Origin: Sphingomonas sp. 32-66-10
GTDB lineage: Bacteria; Pseudomonadota; Alphaproteobacteria; Sphingomonadales; Sphingomonadaceae
Direction: 5' to 3'
NCBI GenBank assembly: GCA_002280565.1
Contig: NCEF01000010.1
Coordinates: 19,637 to 83,636, forward strand
Length of the DNA: 64,000 nucleotides
Positions within the stretch are counted from its first letter, which is position 1. The number at the start of each line of letters is the position of its first letter. The position numbers and the translations under genes are program-made. The notes under the pieces are model-generated. The model was not told the DNA's origin. It made no database searches and saw only the letters and a program-made list of their open reading frames with translations. This document shows, in pieces, positions 1-7,162 of this stretch.

Positions 1-3
1 GAC

Positions 4-39
4 GCGCGCCGAACACCGGGTCCGCCCGGTACGGCGCGC
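4..39 (+). promoter_or_regulatory. Structured leader hairpin upstream of the SMR exporter
   Basis: Bases 4-10 pair perfectly with 33-39 (GCGCGCC/GGCGCGC) and enclose a second perfect stem, 15-20 with 25-30 (ACCGGG/CCCGGT), closed by TCCG. The structure lies about 65 nt before the exporter start and has no T-run, so it is not a typical terminator. Gdx-type exporters are often under guanidine riboswitches, but I could not match a guanidine-I, -II or -III consensus, and the window begins inside the leader. Confidence 0.3.
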
Positions 40-105
40 CGCCTCTTACGGGTTTCCGGCCTGCGCGCCCGCTTATCCCGAGCCCGCACGCATGGAGACT
101 CCCGC

Positions 106-426
106 ATGGCGTGGATCATCCTCGGCATTGCCGTGGTCACCGAAATCATCTGGGCGCTGAGCCTCAAATGGGCCGCGACGACCGGCACCTGGCAGGCGGC
201 GGCCGTGCCCATCGTCCTCAGCTTCCTCAACATGGCGCTGCTCGCGCTGGCGATGCGCGACATTCCGGCGGGCACCGCCTATGCGATCTGGACCGGGCTC
301 GGCGCGGTCGGGGTCATTATCGGCGGCGTGATCCTGTTCGGCGACAAGGTATCGCTGGTCCAGGCTGCATTCATGGCGCTGATCGTCATTGGCGTCGTCG
401 GGACCAAGCTGAACGCGTCGGTCTGA
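106..426 (+). CDS. sugE: SMR-family exporter, Gdx/SugE type (guanidinium or quaternary ammonium)
   Basis: A 106-residue protein made almost entirely of four hydrophobic segments, the normal size for small multidrug resistance (SMR) transporters, which work as dual-topology inner-membrane dimers driven by proton antiport. Glu13 in the first helix (VVTEIIWALSLKWA) is at the position of the essential SMR glutamate, and the WA-x-x-LK pattern after it is closer to Gdx/SugE than to EmrE. The start is supported by GGAG at 94-97, eight bases before ATG. Family knowledge: Gdx proteins export guanidinium, and SugE was first described for quaternary ammonium resistance. The gene appears to stand alone. 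Family assignment is firm, substrate is inferred. Confidence 0.88.
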   Translation: MAWIILGIAVVTEIIWALSLKWAATTGTWQAAAVPIVLSFLNMALLALAMRDIPAGTAYAIWTGLGAVGVIIGGVILFGDKVSLVQAAFMALIVIGVVGTKLNASV

Positions 427-448
427 ACAGAAGCATGTGATCAGGCAT

Positions 449-475
449 GCGTCGGCGGGTGACAAGCGCCGACGC
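449..475 (+). terminator. Hairpin between the exporter and the L,D-transpeptidase
   Basis: A 9-bp perfect inverted repeat (449-457 with 467-475, GCGTCGGCG/CGCCGACGC) sits 23 nt after the exporter stop. No T-tract follows, so it could be a weak terminator or an mRNA-stabilising hairpin. Confidence 0.3.
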
Positions 476-519
476 CCGCCCTATCATCGCATGCACCGGT
501 GATAAGGAAGCAGTTTTCG

Positions 520-1995
520 ATGTTCGCACGAACCGGGCCGCATCTGGTCGCGGCCTCCCTGATGCTCGCAGCCGCCATGCCCGTGCTGGCGCAAACGGCT
601 GCCCCGTCGCCCAGCCCCAGCGCAACGCCGACCGGCACGCCGCTTCAGGTCCAGCCGCTCCCCACACCGCTCCCGCTTCCGACGGTGACCCCGGCGCAGG
701 CCGAGCAGCTGCGCCGCATCATCGTGCAGGGCCGGATCGCGCACGGCCTGCGCTATTCGACGCAGGCGGCCGAGGTGCTGCCCGCGGACGACACCGGCCT
801 CGTCCGCGCCGCGCTCGATTATGCCCGCGCGATCCACATCGGGCGACTCGACACCGCCGACTTCCAGCAGGATTGGGCGCTACGCCCGGCCGCTTGGGAT
901 CCCCTCCCCGAATTTACGCGGGCGCTGGCGGAGAACCGCCTCGCCCAATGGCTCGCGGACCTCGCCCCGCCGTACGAAGGCTATGAAACGCTGCGCACCG
1001 GCCTCGCCCGCTATCGCCTGATCGAGGCAGCGGGCGGCTGGAGCGCGATCCCCGCTGGCCCCGACATGATCGTCGGTTCCACCGGCCCGCGCGTCGCCGC
1101 ACTGCGCGCCCGGCTCGCGGTCGAGGATGACGGCGTCGCCCGGCTCGGCACGACGTTCGACGCCGAGCTGAAAGAGGCCGTGATCCGCGCCCAGCGCCGC
1201 TACGGCCTCAACCCCACCGGCACCGTTTCCACAGGCACGCTCGGCGCGCTCAACGTGCCGGTCGAGGCGCGCGTGCGTCAGATCATGGCGAACATGGAAC
1301 GCTGGCGCTGGATGCCCAAATCGATGCCGACCGACCGGGTCCAGGTGAACATCGCCTCGGCCAGCGTCGCGGTATTCGAAGGCGACCGCCCGGTGATGTC
1401 GATGCGCGGCGTGACCGGCAAGCCCGGCGGCGGCGAGACGCCGATGCTGGTGTCCAACATCCATTCGGTCGTCATCAACCCGCCCTGGAACGTCCCCGCC
1501 GGCATCGCCGCGCGCGAACTGTTTCCCAAGGGCGAAGCCTATCTGGCCCGCAACGGGTTCAAGATCATCGGCACCGGCGCCAACCGCCGCTTGCAGCAAC
1601 AGCCGTCGCACTCGGCGTTGGGCAAGTTCAAATTCGACTTCAACAACCCCTTCGCGGTCTATCTCCACGACACGCCGACCAAGGGGACATTTTCGCGCTT
1701 CGACCGGCTCGCCAGCCATGGCTGCATCCGGCTCGAGCGCCCCGCCGATCTTGCCAATCTGCTGATCGCCGGCGACCCGGTCTGGACGCCGGAAAAGGTC
1801 GCCGAGACCCTTGCCGGGGGCAAGACCACGCGCGTGCCGCTGCAAAAGCAGGTCGCGGTCTATCTGCTCTACTGGACCGCCTATGGCAGTGCCTCTGGCA
1901 CGATGAACTTCCGCGGCGATCCCTATAATTGGGACAAGACGCTCGCATCGAAGATCGAGGCGCGCTCGGCCACCCAGGCCCAGTCCGCGCGCTGA
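520..1995 (+). CDS. L,D-transpeptidase of the YcbB/LdtD type
   Basis: A 491-residue exported murein enzyme. The N-terminus is a signal peptide ending in a likely VLA-Q cleavage site, followed by a Pro/Thr/Ser-rich linker (about 25-60). A scaffold region, a peptidoglycan-binding domain (about 185-250, GSTGPRVAALRARL) and a C-terminal YkuD domain follow. The YkuD catalytic motif SHGCIRL is present with Cys near 402 and His near 400. The family forms 3-3 cross-links between meso-DAP residues in the periplasm. I chose ATG 520 over the in-frame GTG at 499 because AAGGAAG lies at 504-510 and the signal peptide then starts cleanly. Length and domain order fit the large LdtD group, not the small YbiS-type enzymes. 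Confidence 0.88.
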   Translation: MFARTGPHLVAASLMLAAAMPVLAQTAAPSPSPSATPTGTPLQVQPLPTPLPLPTVTPAQAEQLRRIIVQGRIAHGLRYSTQAAEVLPADDTGLVRAALDYARAIHIGRLDTADFQQDWALRPAAWDPLPEFTRALAENRLAQWLADLAPPYEGYETLRTGLARYRLIEAAGGWSAIPAGPDMIVGSTGPRVAALRARLAVEDDGVARLGTTFDAELKEAVIRAQRRYGLNPTGTVSTGTLGALNVPVEARVRQIMANMERWRWMPKSMPTDRVQVNIASASVAVFEGDRPVMSMRGVTGKPGGGETPMLVSNIHSVVINPPWNVPAGIAARELFPKGEAYLARNGFKIIGTGANRRLQQQPSHSALGKFKFDFNNPFAVYLHDTPTKGTFSRFDRLASHGCIRLERPADLANLLIAGDPVWTPEKVAETLAGGKTTRVPLQKQVAVYLLYWTAYGSASGTMNFRGDPYNWDKTLASKIEARSATQAQSAR

Positions 1996-2014
1996 ACACC
2001 ACCGGGAGACAGAC

Positions 2015-2335
2015 ATGAACTATCGCCGCACGCTCCAGCTCGCCACCGCCCTTGCCGCCGCAGCCGCGCTCGCCGCCTGCTCGGGCGCGTCGGAAGAAAC
2101 CGCCCCCGCCGAAAACGCGGTCAATGCGATGGATCTGACCGAGGACCTGCCGGCCGATGAGAATGTGACCGACGCCGCACCGATGATGACCGAAAATGCG
2201 ACCGCCCCGGCCCCCGTCGCCGAATCGGCCCAGCCCGATGAAGCGCAGATCCAGGACGACGCCGAAGCCGTCGGCATGACTGCCCGCGTCCAGCGCGGCG
2301 ACAGCTCGGGCAACCAGACCGCCCCGGCTGAGTAA
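2015..2335 (+). CDS. Small acidic lipoprotein, unknown function
   Basis: A 106-residue protein with a type II signal peptide: charged start (MNYRRT), Ala-rich core and lipobox LAAC with the acylated Cys near residue 21. The rest is low complexity, rich in Ala, Glu, Asp, Asn and Pro, with no recognisable fold, and is probably a disordered chain tethered to a membrane. It starts 19 bp after the transpeptidase stop behind GGGAGA and may be cotranscribed with it, so a cell-envelope role is plausible but unproven. The small lipoproteins at 44.3-44.8 kb have a similar composition. Confidence 0.7.
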   Translation: MNYRRTLQLATALAAAAALAACSGASEETAPAENAVNAMDLTEDLPADENVTDAAPMMTENATAPAPVAESAQPDEAQIQDDAEAVGMTARVQRGDSSGNQTAPAE

Positions 2336-2345
2336 GGCATCCTAA

Positions 2346-2375
2346 TTCCTCCCCTGAGCAAGCACAGGGGAGGAA
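2346..2375. repeat. Short CTCCCC-type palindrome (family R1)
   Basis: Perfect 11-bp inverted repeat (2346-2356 with 2365-2375, TTCCTCCCCTG/CAGGGGAGGAA) just after the lipoprotein gene. Related palindromes occur at 14.5, 32.7, 40.4 and 41.2 kb and as the ends of longer copies at 3.7, 53.9 and 58.4 kb. It may also act as a transcription end for the lipoprotein gene. Confidence 0.7.
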
Positions 2376-2392
2376 CGCCCCTCCCCCCGCCC

Positions 2393-2420
2393 TTGACTCC
2401 TGTCCCCCACCCGCTATGAG
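2393..2420 (+). promoter_or_regulatory. Sigma-70-type promoter for rplJL
   Basis: TTGACT at 2393-2398 and TATGAG at 2415-2420 are separated by 16 bp. Transcription from here would give a leader of about 255 nt before rplJ, which agrees with the L10-type leader structure found downstream. Confidence 0.6.
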
Positions 2421-2454
2421 CGCGCCTTCGCGTCACGGGGTAACTCGTGCGCGT

Positions 2455-2520
2455 TCCGTCCGAGACAGTGGGTGTGCGGCATTTGGCCGCACTTAATTTC
2501 CCGCCAAGACGGGGACAGAG
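2455..2520 (+). ncRNA. L10 leader (autoregulatory r-protein leader) before rplJ
   Basis: The gap 2336-2681 has no gene. Within it, CCGAGAC, a GTGCGG/CCGCAC hairpin (2474-2479 with 2487-2492), ACTTAATTTCCCGCC and GACGGGG follow one another, the arrangement I know from alphaproteobacterial rplJ leaders. Family knowledge: the L10(L12)4 complex binds a kink-turn in this leader and represses its own translation. Further GC-rich hairpins occupy 2530-2665. Exact boundaries were not modelled. Confidence 0.6.
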
Positions 2521-2681
2521 ATTTTTCACCGGCCGCATCCTCATCGCGGGGCGTCCGGGTCAGCCCGCCGGACCCTTCCGGCCCTGACGATCATGCCCCC
2601 ACGGACAATGGGAACCGGGCAGCCGCCCGGTTTCTGGCGTAACCGCCCCGGTTTCGACCGGGGCATAGTGAGGAGACAGGC

Positions 2682-3197
2682 ATGGATCGTTCTCAGAAGA
2701 CCCAGGCCGTTGCCGAGCTGAACAGCACCTTCAACGAGGTCGCAGTGGTGGTCGTCACCCGCAACCTCGGGATGACCGTCAAGCAGTCGACGGACCTCCG
2801 TAACAAGGCGCGTGCAGCCGGAGCGAGCTACAAGGTCGCAAAGAACCGCCTTGCCAAGATCGCGATCGAGGGCACCGATTATGCGGTGCTCGCGGACCTG
2901 CTGACGGGTCCGACGGCGCTTTCCTATTCGACCGATCCGGTCGCCGCCGCCAAGGTGGTGTCGGATTTCGCCAAGACGAACGACAAGCTCGAAATCGTCG
3001 GCGGCGCAATGGGAAGCATGCTGCTCGACGCAGAAGGCGTGAAGGCACTCGCATCGCTGCCTTCGCTCGACGAACTGCGCGGCAAGATTGTCGGCCTGCT
3101 TCAGGCACCGGCAGCCAAGCTCGCGTCGATCACCCAGGCACCCGCGGCGCAGCTCGCCCGCGTGTTCAATGCCTATGCGGAGAAGGACGCGGCCTGA
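2682..3197 (+). CDS. rplJ: 50S ribosomal protein L10
   Basis: A 171-residue protein that forms the base of the ribosomal stalk, binding 23S rRNA through its N-terminal domain and L7/L12 dimers through its C-terminal helix. The start MDRSQKTQAVAELN, the KNRLAK segment near residue 60 and the Ala-rich C-terminal helix are typical of bacterial L10, and the length is normal. AGGAG at 2671-2675 supports the start. It is followed after 56 bp by rplL, the conserved gene order, and is preceded by its own promoter and leader. There is no sign of rplA, rplK or rpoB in the window, so the wider operon is split or lies elsewhere. Confidence 0.97.
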   Translation: MDRSQKTQAVAELNSTFNEVAVVVVTRNLGMTVKQSTDLRNKARAAGASYKVAKNRLAKIAIEGTDYAVLADLLTGPTALSYSTDPVAAAKVVSDFAKTNDKLEIVGGAMGSMLLDAEGVKALASLPSLDELRGKIVGLLQAPAAKLASITQAPAAQLARVFNAYAEKDAA

Positions 3198-3253
3198 GCC
3201 GACGTTCATTTGCGATTTTTCGAACCAATCTGAATTTTTGAAGGGAATATCAA

Positions 3254-3634
3254 ATGGCTGACCTGAACGCTCTTGTTGACCAGCTGTCGGAACTGACCGT
3301 CCTCGAAGCCGCTGAGCTCTCGAAGCTCCTCGAAGAGAAGTGGGGCGTCAGCGCCGCTGCTCCTGTCGCGGTTGCCGCTGCCGGTGGCGCCGGTGGCGCC
3401 GCTGCCCCGGCTGCTGAAGAGCAGACCGAGTTCGACGTGATCCTCACCGGCGACGGTGGCAAGAAGATCAACGTCATTAAGGAAGTCCGCGCCATCACCG
3501 CGCTCGGCCTGACCGAAGCGAAGGCCCTCGTCGAGGGCGCGCCGAAGGCCGTCAAGGAAGGCGTGTCGAAGGACGAAGCCGAGAAGCTCAAGAAGCAGCT
3601 CGAAGAAGCCGGCGCGACCGTCGAGATCAAGTAA
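3254..3634 (+). CDS. rplL: 50S ribosomal protein L7/L12
   Basis: A 126-residue stalk protein that recruits and stimulates translational GTPases. It shows the N-terminal dimerisation segment (residues 1-35), an Ala/Gly/Pro-rich hinge (about 36-55) and the compact C-terminal domain with [16 protein letters not shown] and GLGL-like [15 protein letters not shown] motifs. Length and domain order match the family fully. It is translated from its own AAGGGAATAT region 56 bp after rplJ and ends in a strong terminator, so rplJL behaves as a two-gene unit here. Confidence 0.98.
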   Translation: MADLNALVDQLSELTVLEAAELSKLLEEKWGVSAAAPVAVAAAGGAGGAAAPAAEEQTEFDVILTGDGGKKINVIKEVRAITALGLTEAKALVEGAPKAVKEGVSKDEAEKLKKQLEEAGATVEIK

Positions 3635-3663
3635 TCTCGCGGCTGCACCAGCAGCTTATGAAG

Positions 3664-3693
3664 GGGGCGGTCCGGCAACGGGCCGCCCCTTTT
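3664..3693 (+). terminator. Rho-independent terminator after rplL
   Basis: A GC-rich stem (GGGGCGG..., paired with ...CCGCCCC ending at 3689) is followed directly by TTTT at 3690-3693, 30 bp after the rplL stop. Confidence 0.8.
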
Positions 3694-3719
3694 CGTTGGG
3701 GTGCGGGCAACGGTAACGA

Positions 3720-3886
3720 AATTCCTCCCCCAGCTCGCTGGGGAGGTGGCGGCGCGAAGCGCTGACGGAGGGGCCGCCCCGCAGAGGGCGGAATTTTGCC
3801 GAGCTGGTCACGGCCGTCTTCGCGGCCGCCCCTCCAGCACTCGCTACGCGAGCGGTCCCCCTCCCCTGCTGCCTAGGGGAGGAATT
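3720..3886. repeat. MITE-like composite repeat, R1 long form, copy 1
   Basis: About 167 bp bounded by inverted ATTCCTCCCC and GGGGAGGAATT ends, each end itself a palindrome. The interior contains the string GCGCTGACGGAGGGG next to CCGCCCCGCAGAGGGCGGAA. The copy at 53935-54100 shares the ends, length and interior in the same orientation, and the one at 58397-58526 carries the reverse complement of part of it. No ORF with coding character lies inside. It fills most of the 3635-3939 gap. Confidence 0.8.
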
Positions 3887-3939
3887 GAGCCACACCCTTG
3901 CTTGGCGGCGCACCCGCCAGTTGTTAGCCCTACCCGCCG

Positions 3940-4317
3940 ATGGATCAGAACAAACCCGCCAGCGTCGGCCTCGGCGGCGATGGCGATGAAATCGCCGCAA
4001 TCGACGAGATCGAGATGACGTTCGGCGTCACGCTCGACTATGCGGATGCGCCGACCTGGCAGACGGCGGGCGACGTCTTCCGCTCGCTGCAGAACAGCCT
4101 CCCCGCTGACGTCGCGCTCGCCCCCGACACATGGGACCGGTTCGCCGCCGCCCTGACCCACGAAACCGGTGTCGATCCGGCGACGATCACGCCGGACAGC
4201 CCGCTGCTCGACGAAGCGATTTCATGGCGCGGCCTTGGCAATCTCAGCAGGATGATGGCGGTGCTGCTGATTGGTGGCGCAGCGATCCTCGTCCTGCTGG
4301 TGCTGGCCCTGCGTTAG
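3940..4317 (+). CDS. Hypothetical tail-anchored protein
   Basis: A 125-residue protein with an acidic soluble part and one strongly hydrophobic segment at the extreme C-terminus (about 105-123, MMAVLLIGGAAILVLLVLAL), so it is predicted to be tail-anchored with almost nothing beyond the membrane. The stretch from EIEMTFGVTLDY to ITPDSPLLDE is weakly reminiscent of acyl-carrier-like small domains, but no phosphopantetheine DSL motif is present. Codon use has the normal high GC third positions. There is no good ribosome-binding site before ATG 3940, so the start is uncertain. It converges on the next gene with a 4-bp overlap of stop codons. Confidence 0.65.
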   Translation: MDQNKPASVGLGGDGDEIAAIDEIEMTFGVTLDYADAPTWQTAGDVFRSLQNSLPADVALAPDTWDRFAAALTHETGVDPATITPDSPLLDEAISWRGLGNLSRMMAVLLIGGAAILVLLVLALR

Positions 4318-5519
4318 GTTCCGCCAGCATCCTTCGGCACGTACCGCTTCGCCGCCAGCCGCCCGAATCCCTCGGCCGCACGCTCGACCCACAGCGGCCC
4401 CAGCCGGTCGCTGCCCTGCGCGGGCACGGTCCCGACCATGAACGAATCGCGCAGCGTGCGGATCGACAAGCCGGCATACCATTTGAGTGCGACCGGCAGG
4501 ATCGGCACGAACATCGGCTTGCCCTGAACATTGACCACGCGCATCTGCTCGCCCGCCTGCGTCACCTGCCCCTTGAGCATGTGGATGCCGCCGGGCGCGA
4601 TGCTGAACGGCTCCGACCCCGGCGCCATCCGCGCCGCGCCGTGGAACGCCGCGATCTGTGCGTCCTGATCGGGATTGGCGGCGAACAGGCCGAGCACCGC
4701 GCGGACATTTTCCGCCGATTCCGGGCCGCGATTCTGAATATAGAGCTCGAAATCGATGCTCACCACGCCGTCGCGGATCGCGGCGCGCAGGGGACGAATC
4801 TCGGTTACCAGCGGTCCCGGCGGCGGCGGCACCGGCGCGACTGCTCCGGCGGCAGCGGGCTGCGGGGCGGCGGACGCAGGCGAAGCCGGTTGCGGCGCGG
4901 GACGCGGCGGAGCGGGCGGATTGACCACCCCGGCGCGTGCCGGCGGGCCAGGCGTGGGCGGCGACGCGATCACCGGCGTCTCGGCGATCTCGGCCTCCGC
5001 GTCGTCTTCACGACGACGGCGGCGTCGCCCGGCGATCGCCAGGCCAGCGCCAAGTCCCACGACCAGTGCAGCCGCCGCAGCCAGCGCAGGCCATAGCCAG
5101 ACCGGCAGCGTGTCACTGCCCGCATCCGCCACCGGAGTCGGGCCCGCTTCCACCGGAACCGTGCCCGCCTGCGGCGTCGCCACCGGTGTGAAGTCGGACG
5201 GTCCGAACCGCGTCGGGCTCGGCTGTGGCGTCGGTTGAGCCGTTGCTTCCGATGTCGGCCGGGCGGCAGGCTGAACCGTGGTCGGACGCGGCGACGGGGT
5301 CGCGCGCGGCGGGATCGGCACCGGCGTGACCGTCGGCTGCGGCGCGGGCGCCGGGGTCGGCGTGGGCGTCGCGCGGGGCGTGGGGTTGGGGTTGATGTCG
5401 AAATTGCCGATCGGCGGCGTGATCACCGTCGGCCGCTGGCCATTTTGGGCAGCGGCCGGGCTCATCAGCACCAGGATCATGGTCAGCGCAGTGGTCGCGC
5501 GGAGGGTCGTCGCAGTCAC
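4314..5519 (-). CDS. Exported Pro/Thr-rich single-span protein (paralogue A)
   Basis: A 401-residue protein of unknown function. Order: signal peptide (cleaved near SPAAA-Q), a long low-complexity Pro/Thr/Ala linker (about 30-130), a transmembrane helix near 140-165 followed by a basic stop-transfer run (RRRRRR), then an Ala/Pro-rich cytoplasmic linker and a C-terminal domain starting RPLRAAIRDGVVSIDFEL. That domain resembles the end of the upstream neighbour (RPIRAGMSRRGATVGFEL), so the two genes are tandem paralogues with the same architecture. The beta-rich, motif-poor C-terminal domain may be immunoglobulin-like. Sitting 109 bp after its paralogue, it may be cotranscribed. Confidence 0.72.
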   Translation of the reverse strand: MTATTLRATTALTMILVLMSPAAAQNGQRPTVITPPIGNFDINPNPTPRATPTPTPAPAPQPTVTPVPIPPRATPSPRPTTVQPAARPTSEATAQPTPQPSPTRFGPSDFTPVATPQAGTVPVEAGPTPVADAGSDTLPVWLWPALAAAAALVVGLGAGLAIAGRRRRRREDDAEAEIAETPVIASPPTPGPPARAGVVNPPAPPRPAPQPASPASAAPQPAAAGAVAPVPPPPGPLVTEIRPLRAAIRDGVVSIDFELYIQNRGPESAENVRAVLGLFAANPDQDAQIAAFHGAARMAPGSEPFSIAPGGIHMLKGQVTQAGEQMRVVNVQGKPMFVPILPVALKWYAGLSIRTLRDSFMVGTVPAQGSDRLGPLWVERAAEGFGRLAAKRYVPKDAGGT

Positions 5520-5628
5520 CCGCCGCGCCTAGCATGGAGAAGGCGGGCCCGCGCACCAAAAAATGCGCAGCCCCGCCTGAAAAGCGACCCGCCCCGGCGC
5601 AATCCGGGGCGAGCCTGTGGTTACGGCG

Positions 5629-6990
5629 TCAGATCTTGGCCGGAACGCCGACCAGTTCGGCCTCGATATCGGCATACATGGACGGATCGTTCTGGATTGC
5701 GATCGGCTCCAGCTGCGTGCCGCCATTGCTGCGCCCGATGCGGAACGCGGCGGCGGTGCGCCCTTCGCGCCCATCGGGCAGGCGATAGCGGGCATCGGCG
5801 ACCAGCACTGGCGTGAAGCTGTCATCGTCGCCCGCGATTGCGTCGACGGCGTCGCGCGACATGGTCAGCATGGCTTCGAGGGTCGTGCCGTCACCCGGCG
5901 CGATCGTCTCGGCGTCGATCCGCGACTCCGTTGGCGGGTTCGTCAGCATCCGCTCAATCTCGCTCGACTGCGCGCTGTGCTCGCCCAGCATGAACGCGGC
6001 GATCCGCACGTCCTCGGCCGGAGCGCCGCCCGCATTGGCGACGGTCAGTTCGAACCCGACCGTCGCACCGCGACGGCTCATCCCTGCGCGAATCGGGCGC
6101 ATCGCCAGTTCCAGCTGCGGGCGCTCGCCGGTCGGCTTGGCACCACCGAGAATTGCGGCAACGTCCGCCGGATCGGCGTCGCTCAGTTCGGCACGCTCCA
6201 GCGCCGGCTTGGCCACATCCCGCTTGGGCGCGATCCGCTCGCCCAGCTCGGGCTCATGACGCGGTGCGATAAACGCCGGAGCGGCGGCGACCGGATCAGC
6301 GACCGGGCGCTCGACCACGCGATTGGGGCTTGAGCGCTCGGTGACCGGCTCACGCACCGGCTCGACCGGCGCGGCAACCGCGACCTCTTCCGCGATATAG
6401 GGCTCATCCGCGCGGCGGCGACGCAGCAGCATTGCGCCCGCAACCAATGCAGCAACGCCACCCAGAGCAGCGAGGATCAGCCACATGGTCCCGCCCTCAC
6501 CGGGCGCGGTCTCGACCGGCGCGGGTGCAGTTTCGGTGACAGGATCGGCGGTCGGAGGCACGGCCTGCGCAACCGGCGCTACCGGGGCAGCGCTGATCTC
6601 CGGTGCAGCGGCTGGCGCCGCAGCGACCGGTTCGGCTGCGGGCTCTGCACGCTGCGGCGTCTCCACCGCCCGGGTCGGGCGCTCAGCACGCGCTTCAGCA
6701 CGCCGGGCAGCCGCACGCTCGCGATCCTCCTGCTCGGCCTGTTCGAGCACGCCGGGTGCGACGGGCACGCTTGCCGCGCCTGAGGGCGGGGTCTGCGCGG
6801 TCGGCACCTGAACCGGCGGCGGCGTGACCGGCTGTGGTACCGGGGCAGGAGCCGGCGCGGTCGGCACCAGCACCGTCGGCGGGGTCACCGTCTCCTGTGC
6901 CAGCGCGGTTGCGGGGAGAGCGGCGGCGGCGAAAAGCAGCGCCACTGCTCGGCGAAGCGCGGGTCGCGCATGATGTGCTGTGTGGGTCAT
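5629..6990 (-). CDS. Exported Pro/Ala-rich single-span protein (paralogue B)
   Basis: A 453-residue protein with the same plan as the downstream paralogue: signal peptide ending ATALA-Q, Pro/Val/Thr linker, Glu/Ala/Arg-rich stretch (about 85-120), transmembrane helix near 165-190 ending in RRRRADEP, acidic cytoplasmic linker, and a C-terminal beta-type domain from about 295. The C-terminal domain contains an ANAGGAPAEDV segment like the QNRGPESAENV of its neighbour, typical of loops in CARDB-like or Ig-like folds. Function is unknown. The pairing of a periplasmic linker with a cytoplasmic domain suggests envelope sensing or scaffolding, which is inference only. Confidence 0.72.
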   Translation of the reverse strand: MTHTAHHARPALRRAVALLFAAAALPATALAQETVTPPTVLVPTAPAPAPVPQPVTPPPVQVPTAQTPPSGAASVPVAPGVLEQAEQEDRERAAARRAEARAERPTRAVETPQRAEPAAEPVAAAPAAAPEISAAPVAPVAQAVPPTADPVTETAPAPVETAPGEGGTMWLILAALGGVAALVAGAMLLRRRRADEPYIAEEVAVAAPVEPVREPVTERSSPNRVVERPVADPVAAAPAFIAPRHEPELGERIAPKRDVAKPALERAELSDADPADVAAILGGAKPTGERPQLELAMRPIRAGMSRRGATVGFELTVANAGGAPAEDVRIAAFMLGEHSAQSSEIERMLTNPPTESRIDAETIAPGDGTTLEAMLTMSRDAVDAIAGDDDSFTPVLVADARYRLPDGREGRTAAAFRIGRSNGGTQLEPIAIQNDPSMYADIEAELVGVPAKI

Positions 6991-7144
6991 AACGGTGGGT
7001 CAACAAGTGGAACCCGCGATTCGTCGCAACCACGGCTCAAAATTGCGGTGAGTTGTTACCCGCCATCGCCCAGTTGACGATTCCGCTTTACTCCAACGAA
7101 AACGGGGACGACTTGCGCCGCCCCCGTGACTAGTTGCCCAGTGA

Positions 7145-7162
7145 CCTGAACATTTGTTCAGG
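7145..7162 (-). terminator. Small hairpin overlapping the M16 stop codon
   Basis: CCTGAAC (7145-7151) pairs with GTTCAGG (7156-7162) around ATTT and includes the stop codon of the preceding minus-strand peptidase gene. No strong T-run follows on the minus strand, so terminator function is tentative. The remaining gap up to 7157 shows nothing else. Confidence 0.35.

Noticed and set aside
1-105. Guanidine riboswitch upstream of the SMR exporter
   Set aside because: GGTCCG and ACGG-like words are present, but the order and flanking core motifs of guanidine-I do not fit, and the ACGR-loop pair of guanidine-II is absent. The leader is truncated by the window start.
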